Notes under the pieces: model-generated
Told to the model about the DNA's origin: nothing
Seen by the model: the letters and a program-made list of their open reading frames with translations, nothing else
The model's database searches: none
In this document: in pieces, positions 33,474-42,794 of the stretch
How the letters are laid out: each line of letters opens with the position of its first letter
How positions within the stretch are numbered: the first letter of the stretch is position 1
Program-made: the position numbers and the translations under genes
From: Microbacterium sp. 10M-3C3
GTDB lineage: Bacteria > Actinomycetota > Actinomycetes > Actinomycetales > Microbacteriaceae
Length of the DNA stretch: 64,000 nucleotides
Reading direction: 5' to 3'
Assembly: GCF_003931875.1 (NCBI RefSeq)
Contig: NZ_CP034245.1
Location: forward strand, 3,100,001 to 3,164,000

Positions 33474-34960
33474 TCCGCACGGGGGTCGCGATCGTCGGCG
33501 CGGGCTTCGCGGGCATCGGCATGGCCATCGCGCTGCGTCGCGCGGGACGGGACGACTTCGTGCTGCTCGAGCGCGCGGCATCCGTCGGCGGCACGTGGCG
33601 CGACAACACCTACCCCGGCGTCGCGTGCGACGTGCCGTCGCACCTCTACGGGTTCGCGACGCACCCGAACCCCCGGTGGTCGGCCACGTTCGCGCCCGGC
33701 GCCGAGATCCACCGCTACCTCGTCGACGTGGTCGCCCGCGAGGGCCTCGATCCGCACCTGATGCTGCGCACGCCGCTGCAGCACGCGCAGTGGGACGCCG
33801 ACGACGCCGTGTGGCACGTCGACACCGGCGGCGAGCGCGTCGTCGCAGACAGTCTCGTGCTCGCGTGCGGCCGCCTGACCGAGCCGTACGTGCCCGAGAT
33901 CCCGGGGCTGGAGTCCTTCCCGGGCCCGATCTTCCACACCGCCCGCTGGGATCCGTCGGTCGTCACCGCCGGCATGCGCGTCGCCGTCGTCGGCACGGGC
34001 GCCAGCGCCGTGCAGCTCGTGCCGGAGCTCGCGCGCGCGGGCGCCGACGTGACGCTCTTCCAGCGCACGCCCGCGTGGATCGTCCCCCGCGGCGGCCGCG
34101 CCTACACCGACGCCGAGCAGGAGCGCTTCGCGGCCCAGCCCGGCGAACTCGCGCGCGTGCGCGCCGACCTGTACGCCGAGGGCGAGGCGCGGTTCGCGTC
34201 GCGCTCCGGCGACGCCGCCGCATCCGCCGCCGCGCGCGACGCCGCGCTCGCCCACCTCGCCGCGCAGGTCGGCGACCCGGCGCTGCGCGCCGCGCTCACG
34301 CCCGACTACGCGTTCGGGTGCAAGCGCGTGCTGCTCTCCGACGAGTTCTACCCCGCGGTGGCCTCGGATGCGGTGACCCTCGAGCCCTCCGCGCTCGCAG
34401 CCGTGTCGGGCGCCACCCTCCAGGCCGGGAGCGGACGCCGGCACAACGCCGACGTGCTGGTGCTCGCGACCGGGTTCGCCGCGAGCGAGCAGCCGTACGC
34501 GTCGCTCGTCCACGGCGAGGACGGCGCGAGCCTCGCCGAGCACTGGCGCGGGGGCATGACGGCGTTCGGCTCGACGGTCGTGAGCGGCTTCCCGAACCTG
34601 TTCGTCCTCAATGGGCCGAACGCGAGCCTCGGCCACAACTCGGCCGTGCTCATGATCGAGGAGCAGGCCGCGTACGTCGTGCGCGCGCTCGCCCTCCGTG
34701 AGCGCCTCGGCGCCGCGGCCCTGCGCGTGCGGCCCGAGGCGGAGAACGGCTACACCGCCGAGATCGCCGCCGCCGCCGCATCCACCCCGTGGCTCACCGG
34801 CGGCTGCCGCAACTGGTACGTCGACCCGCGCTCGGGCCGGCTGACGCTGCTGTGGCCCGGCACCGTGCAGGCGTTCCGCGAGCGGCTGGCGGCCGCCGAC
34901 GGATCCGAGTTCGAACCCGTCGCCGCCGGTGCGCGGCACGGGAGGCAAGGGGAAACATGA
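33470..34960 (+). CDS. Flavin-containing monooxygenase, Baeyer-Villiger type
   Basis: 496 aa FAD/NADPH enzyme. FAD-binding GAGFAGIG (about 9-16), the Baeyer-Villiger fingerprint F-x-G-x-x-x-H-x-x-x-W as FPGPIFHTARWD (about 146-157), and NADPH-binding GTGASAVQ (about 175-182). Such enzymes insert oxygen into ketones or oxidise soft nucleophiles. It starts with GTG in the fbiC stop and its own stop overlaps the fgd start, so it is translated within the F420 operon although the family uses FAD, not F420. Substrate unknown. Confidence 0.88.
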   Translation: MIRTGVAIVGAGFAGIGMAIALRRAGRDDFVLLERAASVGGTWRDNTYPGVACDVPSHLYGFATHPNPRWSATFAPGAEIHRYLVDVVAREGLDPHLMLRTPLQHAQWDADDAVWHVDTGGERVVADSLVLACGRLTEPYVPEIPGLESFPGPIFHTARWDPSVVTAGMRVAVVGTGASAVQLVPELARAGADVTLFQRTPAWIVPRGGRAYTDAEQERFAAQPGELARVRADLYAEGEARFASRSGDAAASAAARDAALAHLAAQVGDPALRAALTPDYAFGCKRVLLSDEFYPAVASDAVTLEPSALAAVSGATLQAGSGRRHNADVLVLATGFAASEQPYASLVHGEDGASLAEHWRGGMTAFGSTVVSGFPNLFVLNGPNASLGHNSAVLMIEEQAAYVVRALALRERLGAAALRVRPEAENGYTAEIAAAAASTPWLTGGCRNWYVDPRSGRLTLLWPGTVQAFRERLAAADGSEFEPVAAGARHGRQGET

Positions 34961-35976
34961 CCGCGCAGCCCATCCGGTTCGGATACAAGGCCTCGAGCGA
35001 GCAGTTCGGGCCGAACGAGCTGATCGAGTTCGCGGTGCTCGCCGAGGAGATGGGTTTCGACTCCGTCTTCCTCTCCGACCACCTGCAGCCGTGGCGCCAC
35101 GACGGCGGCCACGCCCCCGCCGCGCTGCCGTGGCTCGGCGCGGTCGGCGCCCGCACGTCGCGCATCGTCATGGGCACGTCGGTGCTCACGCCGACGTTCC
35201 GCTACCACCCCGGCGTCGTCGCGCAGGCGTTCGCCACCCTCGGCGTGATGTACCCCGGCCGCGTGATCCTGGGCGTCGGCACCGGCGAGGCCCTCAACGA
35301 GGTGACGCTCGGCCTCGAGTGGCCCGAGCCCCCCGAGCGCTTCCAGCGCCTCAAAGAGGCCATCACCCTCATCGAGCAGCTGTGGGACGACGAACGGGTC
35401 ACGTTCGACGGCACCTACTACTCGGTGAAGGATGCGACGATCTACGACCGTCCGCCGGCCGACCAGAAGGTGCCGATCTACATCGGCGCGTCGGGCCCGG
35501 CGGCCACGCGTCTGGCCGGCCGCATCGCCGACGGCTACATCACGACCAGCGGCAAGGCGCCGGAGCTGTACACCGACACGCTGCTGCCGGCGCTCCACGA
35601 GGGGCTGCAGAAGGCCGGACGCCCGGACGACGCGATCGACACGCTCATCGAGGTCAAGGTCTCGTACCACCCCGACCACGACACCGCGATGGAGAAGACG
35701 CGCTTCTGGGCGCCGCTCGCGCTGTCGGCCGAGGAGAAGCGCGACGTGCACGACCCGATGGAGATGCAGCGCCGCGCCGACGAGCTGCCGATCGAGCGCG
35801 CCGCCTCGCGGTTCATCGTCTCGACCGACCCCGACGAGCACGTCGAGCGGATCGCGCAGTACGTCGACCTCGGCTTCCGTCACCTCGTGTTCCACGACCC
35901 GGGCGAGGACCAGGCCGAGTTCCTGCGGATGTACGGCGCGGAGATCCTCCCCCGCCTGCGCACCCGCTTCGCCTGA
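34957..35976 (+). CDS. fgd: F420-dependent glucose-6-phosphate dehydrogenase
   Basis: 339 aa LLM-class TIM-barrel oxidoreductase. The opening IRFGYKASSEQFGP, the strand SVFLSDHLQPWRHDGGHAP (His in the F420/substrate pocket) and GRVILGVGTGEALNE correspond to FGD of mycobacteria, which reduces F420 while oxidising glucose 6-phosphate. Length is as expected for FGD (about 336). ATGA overlap with the monooxygenase gene. It would supply reduced F420 in this organism. A closely related F420-dependent alcohol or amine dehydrogenase cannot be fully excluded. Confidence 0.88.
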   Translation: MTAQPIRFGYKASSEQFGPNELIEFAVLAEEMGFDSVFLSDHLQPWRHDGGHAPAALPWLGAVGARTSRIVMGTSVLTPTFRYHPGVVAQAFATLGVMYPGRVILGVGTGEALNEVTLGLEWPEPPERFQRLKEAITLIEQLWDDERVTFDGTYYSVKDATIYDRPPADQKVPIYIGASGPAATRLAGRIADGYITTSGKAPELYTDTLLPALHEGLQKAGRPDDAIDTLIEVKVSYHPDHDTAMEKTRFWAPLALSAEEKRDVHDPMEMQRRADELPIERAASRFIVSTDPDEHVERIAQYVDLGFRHLVFHDPGEDQAEFLRMYGAEILPRLRTRFA

Positions 35977-35993
35977 CACCCCACCGCCCCGCA

Positions 35994-36070
35994 CGTACTC
36001 AGGAAGATCGCATCGCATGCCCTCCGACTCGCCCTTTTTCGCCGCATCCGGCGCGTCCCAGCCTGAATAC
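35994..36070. repeat. Family C palindromic repeat, copy C6, across the fbiD start
   Basis: CGTACTCAGG (35994-36003) and CCTGAATACG (36062-36071) pair at 9 of 10 positions. The left arm lies in the gap behind fgd, and the right arm forms codons 16-19 of fbiD. It is a weak member of the family. Confidence 0.5.
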
Positions 36071-36736
36071 GAACGGCGGTGGACCGTGGTCGTGCCCGTC
36101 AAGGCCGCCGACGTCGGCAAGTCGCGCCTCGACGGCGCCGCCGCCGACCGCGTCGAGCTCGCCCGCGCGATCGCGCTCGACACGATCGAGGCGGCCGCCG
36201 CGGCGGCGACCGTCACGCGCGTGCTCGTCGTGACCGCCGACCCCGAGGTCGCCCGCGTGGCCGGCGGGATGGCGAACGTGGAGGTCGTGCCCGATCCGGA
36301 TGCGGTGGGACTCGACGCCGCCGTCGCCGCCGGCGCCGCCGCGGCGGGCGTGGATGCGGCACGCGCCGCCCTCCTGGGCGATCTCCCGGCCCTGCATCCG
36401 GCCGAGCTCGATGCCGCGCTCGTGGCATCGGCCGACGTCGAGCGCGGACTCGTCGCCGACGCCGAGGGGACGGGCTCGACCCTCGTCACCGCGCGGCCGG
36501 GCGCGGTGTGGGTGTCGGCGTTCGGCGAGGACTCCGCCGAGCGGCACCGTCTGCTCGGATGCGTCGACCTCGACGTGCCGCAGGACACCGGGCTGCGCCG
36601 CGACGTCGACACCCCCGAGCAGCTCGCCGCGGCGCGCGCCCTGGGGCTGGGCTCTCGCACAGCGGCGCTCGTGCGCGCCGCGGAGACCTCCGCCGAGCAG
36701 CCCGCGAGCCCGGCCGGGGCACCGGCACGGGGATGA
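36017..36736 (+). CDS. fbiD: 2-phospho-L-lactate (or PEP) guanylyltransferase
   Basis: 239 aa CofC/FbiD nucleotidyltransferase. It couples GTP to phosphoenolpyruvate or 2-phospholactate, giving the donor used by FbiA in F420 assembly. Visible motifs: VVPVKAADVGKSRLD (GTP-binding, about 24-38), VVTADPEV, and LLGDLPALHPAEL (about 117-129, metal-binding Asp). AGGAAG lies 10 bases before the ATG. It follows fgd in the same direction; the gap and first codons contain a family C palindrome, so the N-terminal 20 residues are variable and not part of the core. Confidence 0.9.
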   Translation: MPSDSPFFAASGASQPEYERRWTVVVPVKAADVGKSRLDGAAADRVELARAIALDTIEAAAAAATVTRVLVVTADPEVARVAGGMANVEVVPDPDAVGLDAAVAAGAAAAGVDAARAALLGDLPALHPAELDAALVASADVERGLVADAEGTGSTLVTARPGAVWVSAFGEDSAERHRLLGCVDLDVPQDTGLRRDVDTPEQLAAARALGLGSRTAALVRAAETSAEQPASPAGAPARG

Positions 36737-37401
36737 CCGGGCGGGGCATGGCGAGCGCGGCGGTCGCCCCGCGCCGCACGATCGCCGTCGCGGCGCTGCT
36801 CGCATTCATCGCCGGCTACGTCGACGCCCTCGGCTTCCTCGCCACCGGCGGGCTGTTCGTGTCGTTCATGAGCGGCAACTCCACCGCCTCCGCCGTGCAG
36901 CTGTGGCAGGGTGCGCTTCCGGTCGCGCTCCTCGGCGGGGCGCTCGTGGTGAGCTTCGTCGCGGGGGTGACGGCGGCCGCCGTCATCGCCCGCAGCGTCC
37001 GCCACGGCCGCTCGCGCGTGCTGCTCCTCGTCATCGCGACGATGCTCGTGCTGTCGGAGATGCTCCGCGCGTTCTACCCGGAGGCCGAGGCGTGGTCGTA
37101 CACGCTCGTGGCGGCGGGGATGGGCGCGGTCAACGTGGTGTTCGCCGACAGGGACCGCGTGCAGGTCGCGGTGACCTACGCGACGGGCGGACTCGTCGCC
37201 GTCGGGCTCGGACTCGCGCAGATGCTCACGGGCAGCTCGCGCACGGCGTGGCGACGGCCGCTGCTGCTGTGGGCCGCACTCGTCGTCGGGGCCGTCATCG
37301 GCGCCGTCGCACACCTTCCGCTCGGGCCGTGGGCGCTGCCCGCCGCCGCGGCCGCCCTCGTGCTCCTGGCCCTGCTCCCCGCGCGCGTGTTCGGGCATTG
37401 A
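36733..37401 (+). CDS. DUF1275 (YoaK-like) membrane protein
   Basis: 222 aa with about six helices. The DUF1275 signature is AFIAGYVDALGFLATGG followed by FVSFMSGNSTA (residues about 26-54). The family is of unknown function and has been suggested to be a transporter. ATGA overlap with fbiD makes it part of the F420 operon, which is not a usual member of such operons as far as I know. A second ATG five codons later is an alternative start. Confidence 0.87.
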   Translation: MTGRGMASAAVAPRRTIAVAALLAFIAGYVDALGFLATGGLFVSFMSGNSTASAVQLWQGALPVALLGGALVVSFVAGVTAAAVIARSVRHGRSRVLLLVIATMLVLSEMLRAFYPEAEAWSYTLVAAGMGAVNVVFADRDRVQVAVTYATGGLVAVGLGLAQMLTGSSRTAWRRPLLLWAALVVGAVIGAVAHLPLGPWALPAAAAALVLLALLPARVFGH

Positions 37402-37462
37402 CGCTCGGCGCGGCCGCTCACCGGGGTCGCGGCGCGACGCGGGACCCGCGGCGCCGTTCCGA

Positions 37463-38425
37463 TCAGCGCGCGGCGTCGAGGGCGGCGTCGGCGATCGCGG
37501 CCGACGCGGCCACGTCGCGCATCCACAGCGGCGCGACGACCGGTCGGATGCCGGCCGCGGCGACGTCGGCCGCCGCATCCGCGTCCTCCTCGGCGAGCAG
37601 CCACGCGTCGAGCACGCCCCCTGCCGCCCGCGCGCCGTAGTGCGCGGCGACCGCGGCGGCGGAGGTCTCTACCCCGATCGCCTGCAGGCACACGTCGGCC
37701 ATGCCCCGCACGACGCGTCCGCCGATGATCGGCGAGACGCCGACGACGGCGGATGCGGCGGCCAGCGCCGCGCGCATGCCCGGCACCGCGAGGCTCGGCC
37801 CGATCGAGACGACGGGGTTCGAGGGCGCCACGAGCACCACGTCGGCCGCGGCGATCGCGTCGACGACACCGGGGGCGGGCGCCGCATCCGCGATGCCCGG
37901 GTTCTCGAAGGCGACCGGCGCGAGGCTCGCGCGGTGCCGCGTCCACCACTCCTGGAAGTGCAGGCGGCGGCCATCCTCGAGCAGCACGATCGTGTCGACC
38001 TCGGCGTCGGTCATGGGCAGGAGCCGCGCGCCGAGGTCCCAGCGGCGGGCCATCCGCTCGAGCACACCGGTCGGCGTGAGGCCCTCGCGCAGCCATCCGG
38101 TGCGGGCGAGGTGCGTGCCGAGGTCGAGGTCGCCGAGCGTGAACCACGGCCAGCCGGCACCCCACGCCTGCAGCTCGGCGTTGACCCGCTCGGTGTCGCC
38201 GGCTCGGCCCCAGCCGCGCTCGGTGTCGTTGACGCCGGCGAGGGCGTACGTGATCGAGTCGATGTCGGGCTGCAGCCGCACGCCCGAGAGCCAGATGTCG
38301 TCGCCCGTGTTCACCACGACGGTCGCCTCGGGCGCACCGCGGCGACGCAGCGCCTCGCGCATGCCGAGCGTGAACTTCGCCCCGCCGACGCCCCCCGCGA
38401 GCACCACCACCCGCGGCCCGGTCAT
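37463..38425 (-). CDS. fbiA: 2-phospho-L-lactate transferase FbiA/CofD
   Basis: 320 aa enzyme that joins the lactyl- or enolpyruvyl-phospho group from the GDP-donor to FO, giving F420-0 or its dehydro form. The family opening VVVLAGGVGGAKFTLGM (about 5-21) and VNTGDDIWLSGVRLQPDID (about 39-57) are clear, as is ENPGIADA near 182. Start ATG with GGAGG 7 bases upstream; the reading frame extends 8 codons further without a site. It is encoded opposite to fbiC-fbiD, converging on the DUF1275 gene. fbiB, which adds glutamates, is not adjacent. Confidence 0.92.
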   Translation of the reverse strand: MTGPRVVVLAGGVGGAKFTLGMREALRRRGAPEATVVVNTGDDIWLSGVRLQPDIDSITYALAGVNDTERGWGRAGDTERVNAELQAWGAGWPWFTLGDLDLGTHLARTGWLREGLTPTGVLERMARRWDLGARLLPMTDAEVDTIVLLEDGRRLHFQEWWTRHRASLAPVAFENPGIADAAPAPGVVDAIAAADVVLVAPSNPVVSIGPSLAVPGMRAALAAASAVVGVSPIIGGRVVRGMADVCLQAIGVETSAAAVAAHYGARAAGGVLDAWLLAEEDADAAADVAAAGIRPVVAPLWMRDVAASAAIADAALDAAR

Positions 38426-38445
38426 CGCTCGACCTCCGCCGTCCG

Positions 38446-38541
38446 GCACGTATTCAGGCCGGCGTTGCGGCGGGGCGCACGCCTCCCGCGGAATCCCGCG
38501 GAGCGGGTGTCGGCCGTGTGCGCACCAGCCTGAGTTCGTGT
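38446..38541. repeat. Family C palindromic repeat, copy C2
   Basis: CACGTATTCAGGC on the left and GCCTGAGTTCGTG on the right pair at 11 of 13 positions around a long GC-rich interior. It occupies most of the gap between hemL and fbiA on the minus strand. Confidence 0.6.
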
Positions 38542-38567
38542 CGCACGCAGCAGCGCGCCGCGGCCGG

Positions 38568-39905
38568 TCATGCGGCGAGCGGGGGCATCGGGGCGGATGC
38601 GGCGGCGCGCGCGGCGGCCGGCAGGGCCGCGAGGATGCGGCTCAGCGCGTCGTCGTCGTGCGCGGCGGTGAGGAACCACGCTTCGTATACGCTCGGCGGA
38701 AGCGAGACGCCGGCCTCGAGCATCGCGTGGAAGAACGGCGGGTAGCGCCACGCGTCCTGCGTCAGCGCCGCGGCATAGTCGCGCGGCGCATCGGGCAGGA
38801 AGGCGACGCCGAAGAGCGACCCGGCCCGCGGCACACGGTGGATGACGCCCTCGGCGGCGAGGGCGTCCGACAGCGCGTCGGCGACGACGGCGGCCGCCGC
38901 ATCCACGCGCGCGTACACCTCCGCCGTCGCGCCCCGCAGCGTCGCGAGACCGGCCGCGACCGACAGCGGATTCCCCGACAGCGTGCCGGCCTGGTACACC
39001 GGCCCGACGGGGGCGAGGGCGTCCATGACGTCGGCCCGCCCGCCGAGCGCGGCCAGCGGCATGCCGCCGCCGACGACCTTGCCGAACGTGAAGAGGTCGG
39101 GCGCGTAGTGCTCGCCAGCCGCGACCTGCAGGCCCCAGAAGCCCGCGGGATGCACGCGGAAGCCCGTGAGCACCTCGTCGAGGATGAGCAGGGCGCCGTG
39201 GGCGTGGACGAGGTCGGCGAGCGCCGCGTTGTAGCCGGGGAGCGGGGCGACGACACCCATGTTCGCGGCGGCGGCCTCGACGATGACCGCCGCGATGCGG
39301 TCGCCGTGCACCTCGAACGCCTCGCGTACGGCGTCGAGGTCGTTGTAGGGGAGCACGAGCGTCTGCGCCGCGATCGGCGCCGGCACGCCCGCCGACCCCG
39401 GCAGCGCGAGCGTCGCGACGCCCGATCCCGCGGCGGCCAGGAGCCCGTCGGAGTGCCCGTGGTAGTGCCCGGCGAACTTGATGAGCAGGTCGCGGCCGGT
39501 GAAGCCGCGCGCGAGGCGGATCGCGGTCATGGTCGCCTCGGTGCCCGTGGAGACCAGGCGCACCTTCTCGACCGGCCGGGCATCGCCCACGGCGACGCGC
39601 TCGGCGATGAGATCGGCGAGCTCGACCTCTCCCCCGGTCGGGGCCCCGAACGACAGGCCGCGCGCCGCCGCCTCCTGCACCGCCGCGACGACGGCGGGGT
39701 CGGCGTGGCCGAGCAGCGCGGGCCCCCACGACGCGACGAGGTCGACGTAGTCGCGGCCCGCCGCATCCGTCACCGTCGCGCCGCGCGCCGCGGTGAGGAA
39801 CCGCGGCGTGCCGCCGACCGATCCGTACGCGCGCACGGGCGAGTTGACACCGCCCGGGATGACCTCGCGCGCGTGCGCGAACAGCTCGTCGTTGCGGTCG
39901 GTCAT
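38568..39905 (-). CDS. hemL: Glutamate-1-semialdehyde 2,1-aminomutase
   Basis: 445 aa PLP enzyme that converts glutamate-1-semialdehyde to 5-aminolevulinate, the second step of the C5 haem route started by HemA. Opening [20 protein letters not shown] is typical; the PLP-binding Lys is in [14 protein letters not shown] (about 277); [11 protein letters not shown] (about 253-263) carries the PLP-nitrogen Asp. Start ATG with AGGAAC upstream; the frame extends 15 codons further. Last gene of the minus-strand haem series, after hemB and a family A repeat. Confidence 0.95.
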   Translation of the reverse strand: MTDRNDELFAHAREVIPGGVNSPVRAYGSVGGTPRFLTAARGATVTDAAGRDYVDLVASWGPALLGHADPAVVAAVQEAAARGLSFGAPTGGEVELADLIAERVAVGDARPVEKVRLVSTGTEATMTAIRLARGFTGRDLLIKFAGHYHGHSDGLLAAAGSGVATLALPGSAGVPAPIAAQTLVLPYNDLDAVREAFEVHGDRIAAVIVEAAAANMGVVAPLPGYNAALADLVHAHGALLILDEVLTGFRVHPAGFWGLQVAAGEHYAPDLFTFGKVVGGGMPLAALGGRADVMDALAPVGPVYQAGTLSGNPLSVAAGLATLRGATAEVYARVDAAAAVVADALSDALAAEGVIHRVPRAGSLFGVAFLPDAPRDYAAALTQDAWRYPPFFHAMLEAGVSLPPSVYEAWFLTAAHDDDALSRILAALPAAARAAASAPMPPLAA

Positions 39906-39927
39906 GTCCGTTCCTGTTCCTCCCGTT

Positions 39928-39993
39928 CCCGCGAGAACGCGCTCGTGCACGGTCCGCGGGTCGAAAAGTGTGAATCCGTGTGTTCTCGCGGGG
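39928..39993. repeat. Family A palindromic repeat, copy A4
   Basis: CCCGCGAGAAC (39928-39938) pairs with GTTCTCGCGGGG (39982-39993). It lies between hemB and hemL and abuts the TAA of hemB. If it terminates transcription, hemL would need its own promoter or read-through. Confidence 0.78.
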
Positions 39994-40965
39994 TTACAGC
40001 CAGCGGGCGGCCTCGGCCGCCCAGTACGTCAGGATCGCGTCGGCGCCGGCGCGACGGATCGACACGAGGCTCTCCTCGATCGCGCGACGGCGGTCGATCC
40101 AGCCGTGCGCCGCGGCCGCCTCGACCATCGCGTACTCCCCCGACACCTGGTACGCCCACACCGGCACGTCGACGGCGGCGCGCACCTCGGCGAGCACGTC
40201 GAGATACGGCAGCGCGGGCTTCACCATGACGACATCGGCGCCTTCCTCGACGTCGAGCAGCGCCTCTCGGACGCCCTCGCGGCCGTTGGCCGGGTCGAGC
40301 TGGTACGTGCGGCGGTCGCCCTGCAGCTGCGAGTCCACGGCCTCGCGGAAGGGGCCGTAGAACGCTCCGGCGTACTTCGCGGAGTAGGCCAGGATCAGGG
40401 TGTCGGTGAAGCCCTCGGCGTCCAGCGCGTCGCGCACGACCGCGGTCTGGCCGTCCATCATGCCCGACAGGCCGAGCATCGCCGAGCCCGCGCGCGCCTG
40501 CGCGAGCGCCATCGACGCGTACCGCTCGAGCGTCGCGTCGTTGTCCACGCGGCCGCGCGCGTCGAGCACGCCGCAGTGGCCGTGGTCGGTGAACTCGTCC
40601 AGGCACAGGTCGGTCTGCACGACCAGGGCGTCGCCCACCTCGGCGACGACCGCCTCGGTCGCGACGTTCAGGATGCCGCGGGGGTCGTCGGCTCCGGATC
40701 CGCGCGCGTCGCGCACCTCGGGGACGCCGAACAGCATGACGCCGCCGATGCCGGCGGCCGCCGCATCCGCCGCCGCGGCGCGGAGCGTGTCGAGGGAGTG
40801 CTGCACGACGCCGGGCATCGAGCCGATCGGCGCCGGCTCGGAGATGCCCTCGCGCACGAACATCGGCAGCACGAGCTGCGACGGCGTCACGTGCGTCTCG
40901 CGCACGAGTCGGCGGACCGCCGGCGTCTGCCGCAGGCGGCGAGGACGGTGGCGGGGGAAGCTCAC
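39994..40965 (-). CDS. hemB: Delta-aminolevulinic acid dehydratase (porphobilinogen synthase)
   Basis: 323 aa TIM-barrel enzyme joining two 5-aminolevulinates to porphobilinogen. The Schiff-base lysines lie in [13 protein letters not shown] (about 194-206) and [10 protein letters not shown] (about 247). The metal-site segment [17 protein letters not shown] (about 117-133) keeps two cysteines, CLDEF and HCG, as in zinc- or mixed-metal enzymes, but the third Cys is replaced. ATGA overlap with hemD. Part of the continuous run hemQ-C-D-B. Confidence 0.95.
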   Translation of the reverse strand: MSFPRHRPRRLRQTPAVRRLVRETHVTPSQLVLPMFVREGISEPAPIGSMPGVVQHSLDTLRAAAADAAAAGIGGVMLFGVPEVRDARGSGADDPRGILNVATEAVVAEVGDALVVQTDLCLDEFTDHGHCGVLDARGRVDNDATLERYASMALAQARAGSAMLGLSGMMDGQTAVVRDALDAEGFTDTLILAYSAKYAGAFYGPFREAVDSQLQGDRRTYQLDPANGREGVREALLDVEEGADVVMVKPALPYLDVLAEVRAAVDVPVWAYQVSGEYAMVEAAAAHGWIDRRRAIEESLVSIRRAGADAILTYWAAEAARWL

Positions 40966-41768
40966 GGCGCCAGCTCGTCCGACGCGTGCGGCAGCGGGAA
41001 GCGCGCGACCGCGGCGATGAGGGCCTCGACCGTCTGGTGGTCGGCGACGACGTCGACCGGCAGGCCGGTGCGCTTGGCGTCCTTCGCGGTGCGCGGCCCG
41101 ATCGCGGCGATGACGGTCGTGTCGGGGATGTCGGGGAACTGCGCGTGCACCTGCTCGGCGACGGATCCGCTCGTGACGAGGATCGCGTTGATGCGCCCCG
41201 ACGCGACGTCGTGCGCGATCTTCTCGGTCACCGGCACGCCGACGGTGCGGTAGGCCACGACGCTGCGCACGCGGTGGCCCGCCTCGGACAGCAGACGCGT
41301 CAGCACCGGCTTGGCGATCTCGCTGCGCAGCGTCAGCACGTCGCGCGGCTCCGATTCGCGCGCGATCATCTCCTCCGCGAGGCCCGCGGCGGAGTTGTCG
41401 CGCTCGGGGACGAGGTCGACGCGGTACCCGACCGCCTGCAGCGCGGCGGCGGTCGTCTCGCCGACGGCGGCGACCTTGGTGTGCGCGGGGATCGCCGCCC
41501 GGTAGGCGTAGAGCACGTCCACCGTCGTGGCGCTGGTGATGGTGAGCCAGTCGAAGGCGCCCGACGCGAGGTCGGACAGCGCCTGCTCGAGGGTGGTCTG
41601 ATCGTTCGTCGGCGCGAAGTTGATGAGGGGCGCGATCACGGGGACGGCTCCCTGCTGGCGCAGAGTGGCCGCGACACCGTCACCCCACGGGCCGCCGCGG
41701 GGCACGAGCACGCGCCAGCCCGTAAGGGGCTTCTCGGGCGTGGGCGTGTGCCGGGGGCTGTGGTTCAT
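40962..41768 (-). CDS. hemD: Uroporphyrinogen-III synthase
   Basis: 268 aa two-domain enzyme that closes hydroxymethylbilane with ring-D inversion. The family is poorly conserved, but [20 protein letters not shown] at the start, [27 protein letters not shown] and the C-terminal [19 protein letters not shown] are recognisable. The position between hemC and hemB supports the call. ATG at 41768 overlaps the hemC stop as TGATG. Confidence 0.92.
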   Translation of the reverse strand: MNHSPRHTPTPEKPLTGWRVLVPRGGPWGDGVAATLRQQGAVPVIAPLINFAPTNDQTTLEQALSDLASGAFDWLTITSATTVDVLYAYRAAIPAHTKVAAVGETTAAALQAVGYRVDLVPERDNSAAGLAEEMIARESEPRDVLTLRSEIAKPVLTRLLSEAGHRVRSVVAYRTVGVPVTEKIAHDVASGRINAILVTSGSVAEQVHAQFPDIPDTTVIAAIGPRTAKDAKRTGLPVDVVADHQTVEALIAAVARFPLPHASDELAP

Positions 41769-42787
41769 CAAGTCGACTCTCGTGGGACCAGGTCGGCTGC
41801 ACCGCGTTCGAGCAGCCGACGTGCGACATCGTCCCCGGTGCGCGCAGCACGCGCGATCGGGTCCGCGCCGTCGGCAGCGTGCGCACCGTTGCTGCTGCCT
41901 GACTCCCCACCATACCCCCGGTCGGAGGCCGGAAGGCCAGCGAGCCGGACCGTGCGGTCGAGCCCGATACGGCGTGCGCCGTCGGCGGCGTACACGATCG
42001 CGTTCAGGCGGAGGTCGCCCGCGGCGACCTCCGCATGGGCACCGAGGGGGGCCGCGCAGCCGGCGTCCAGGGCCGAGAGCACGCGGCGCTCCGCGGTCAC
42101 CGCCACGCGCGTGTCGAGGTCGTCGAGCGCGGCGAGCGCCGCGAGCAGGGCGGGGTCGGCGTCCGCCCGGGTCTCCACCGCGAGCGCCCCCTGCCCCGGC
42201 GCCGTCGGCCAGTCGGCGAGGCCGAGCGGCTCGGCGTGCAGGCCGTCCAGCAGCTCGTCGCCGTCGCCGCCGAGGCGTGCGAGGCCGGCCGCCGCCAGCA
42301 CGACCGCGTCGAGGTCGCCCTCGCGCACGCGGCTCAGGCGCGAGTCGACGTTGCCGCGGATGTCGCGCACGCGCACGCGGGGGTTGCGGCGGTGCACCTG
42401 TGCGATGCGGCGCGGCGAGCCCGTGCCGACCTCGGCGCCGTCGCGCAGGTCTGCCAGCGGCGTGCCGTCGCGCGTGACGAAGACGTCGCGCGCGTCTTCG
42501 CGCGCCGGGATGGCGGCGATCACGAGACCGTCGGGCTGAGCCGTCGGCAGGTCCTTGAGGGAGTGCACGAGCAGGTCGCACCGCCCGGCGACGAGCGCCT
42601 CGCGCAGCGTCGTGGCGAACACCCCGCGGCCGCCGAGCTGCGACAGCGAGGCGCGGTTGACGTCTCCCTCGCTCACGATCGGCACGAGCTCGACGTCCTC
42701 GCCCGCGACGGCGGCGAGCGCATCGGCGACGCGCTGCGACTGCGCCAGGGCGAGGGCGCTGCGCCGGGTGCCGAGCCGGAGGGTCAC
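41768..42787 (-). CDS. hemC: Porphobilinogen deaminase (hydroxymethylbilane synthase)
   Basis: 339 aa enzyme that polymerises four porphobilinogens on a dipyrromethane cofactor. Cofactor Cys in LDAGCAAPLGAHAE (about 240); catalytic Asp in HSLKDLPTAQPDGL (about 80); arginines in GTGSPRRIAQ and IRGNVDSRL. GTG start 7 bases after the hemQ stop; no strong ribosome site, so translation may depend on hemQ. The C-terminus carries a 30-residue Gly/Ser/Ala-rich stretch before the last helix. Confidence 0.95.
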   Translation of the reverse strand: MTLRLGTRRSALALAQSQRVADALAAVAGEDVELVPIVSEGDVNRASLSQLGGRGVFATTLREALVAGRCDLLVHSLKDLPTAQPDGLVIAAIPAREDARDVFVTRDGTPLADLRDGAEVGTGSPRRIAQVHRRNPRVRVRDIRGNVDSRLSRVREGDLDAVVLAAAGLARLGGDGDELLDGLHAEPLGLADWPTAPGQGALAVETRADADPALLAALAALDDLDTRVAVTAERRVLSALDAGCAAPLGAHAEVAAGDLRLNAIVYAADGARRIGLDRTVRLAGLPASDRGYGGESGSSNGAHAADGADPIARAARTGDDVARRLLERGAADLVPREST

Positions 42788-42794
42788 GGCGTGC

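Noticed and set aside
34750..37578. Very long minus-strand open frame (942 codons) and similar long antisense frames throughout
   Set aside because: They are shadows of GC-rich coding sequence on the other strand: low-complexity Arg/Ala/Gly content, no recognisable domain, and they overlap clear genes such as fgd, fbiD and DUF1275.
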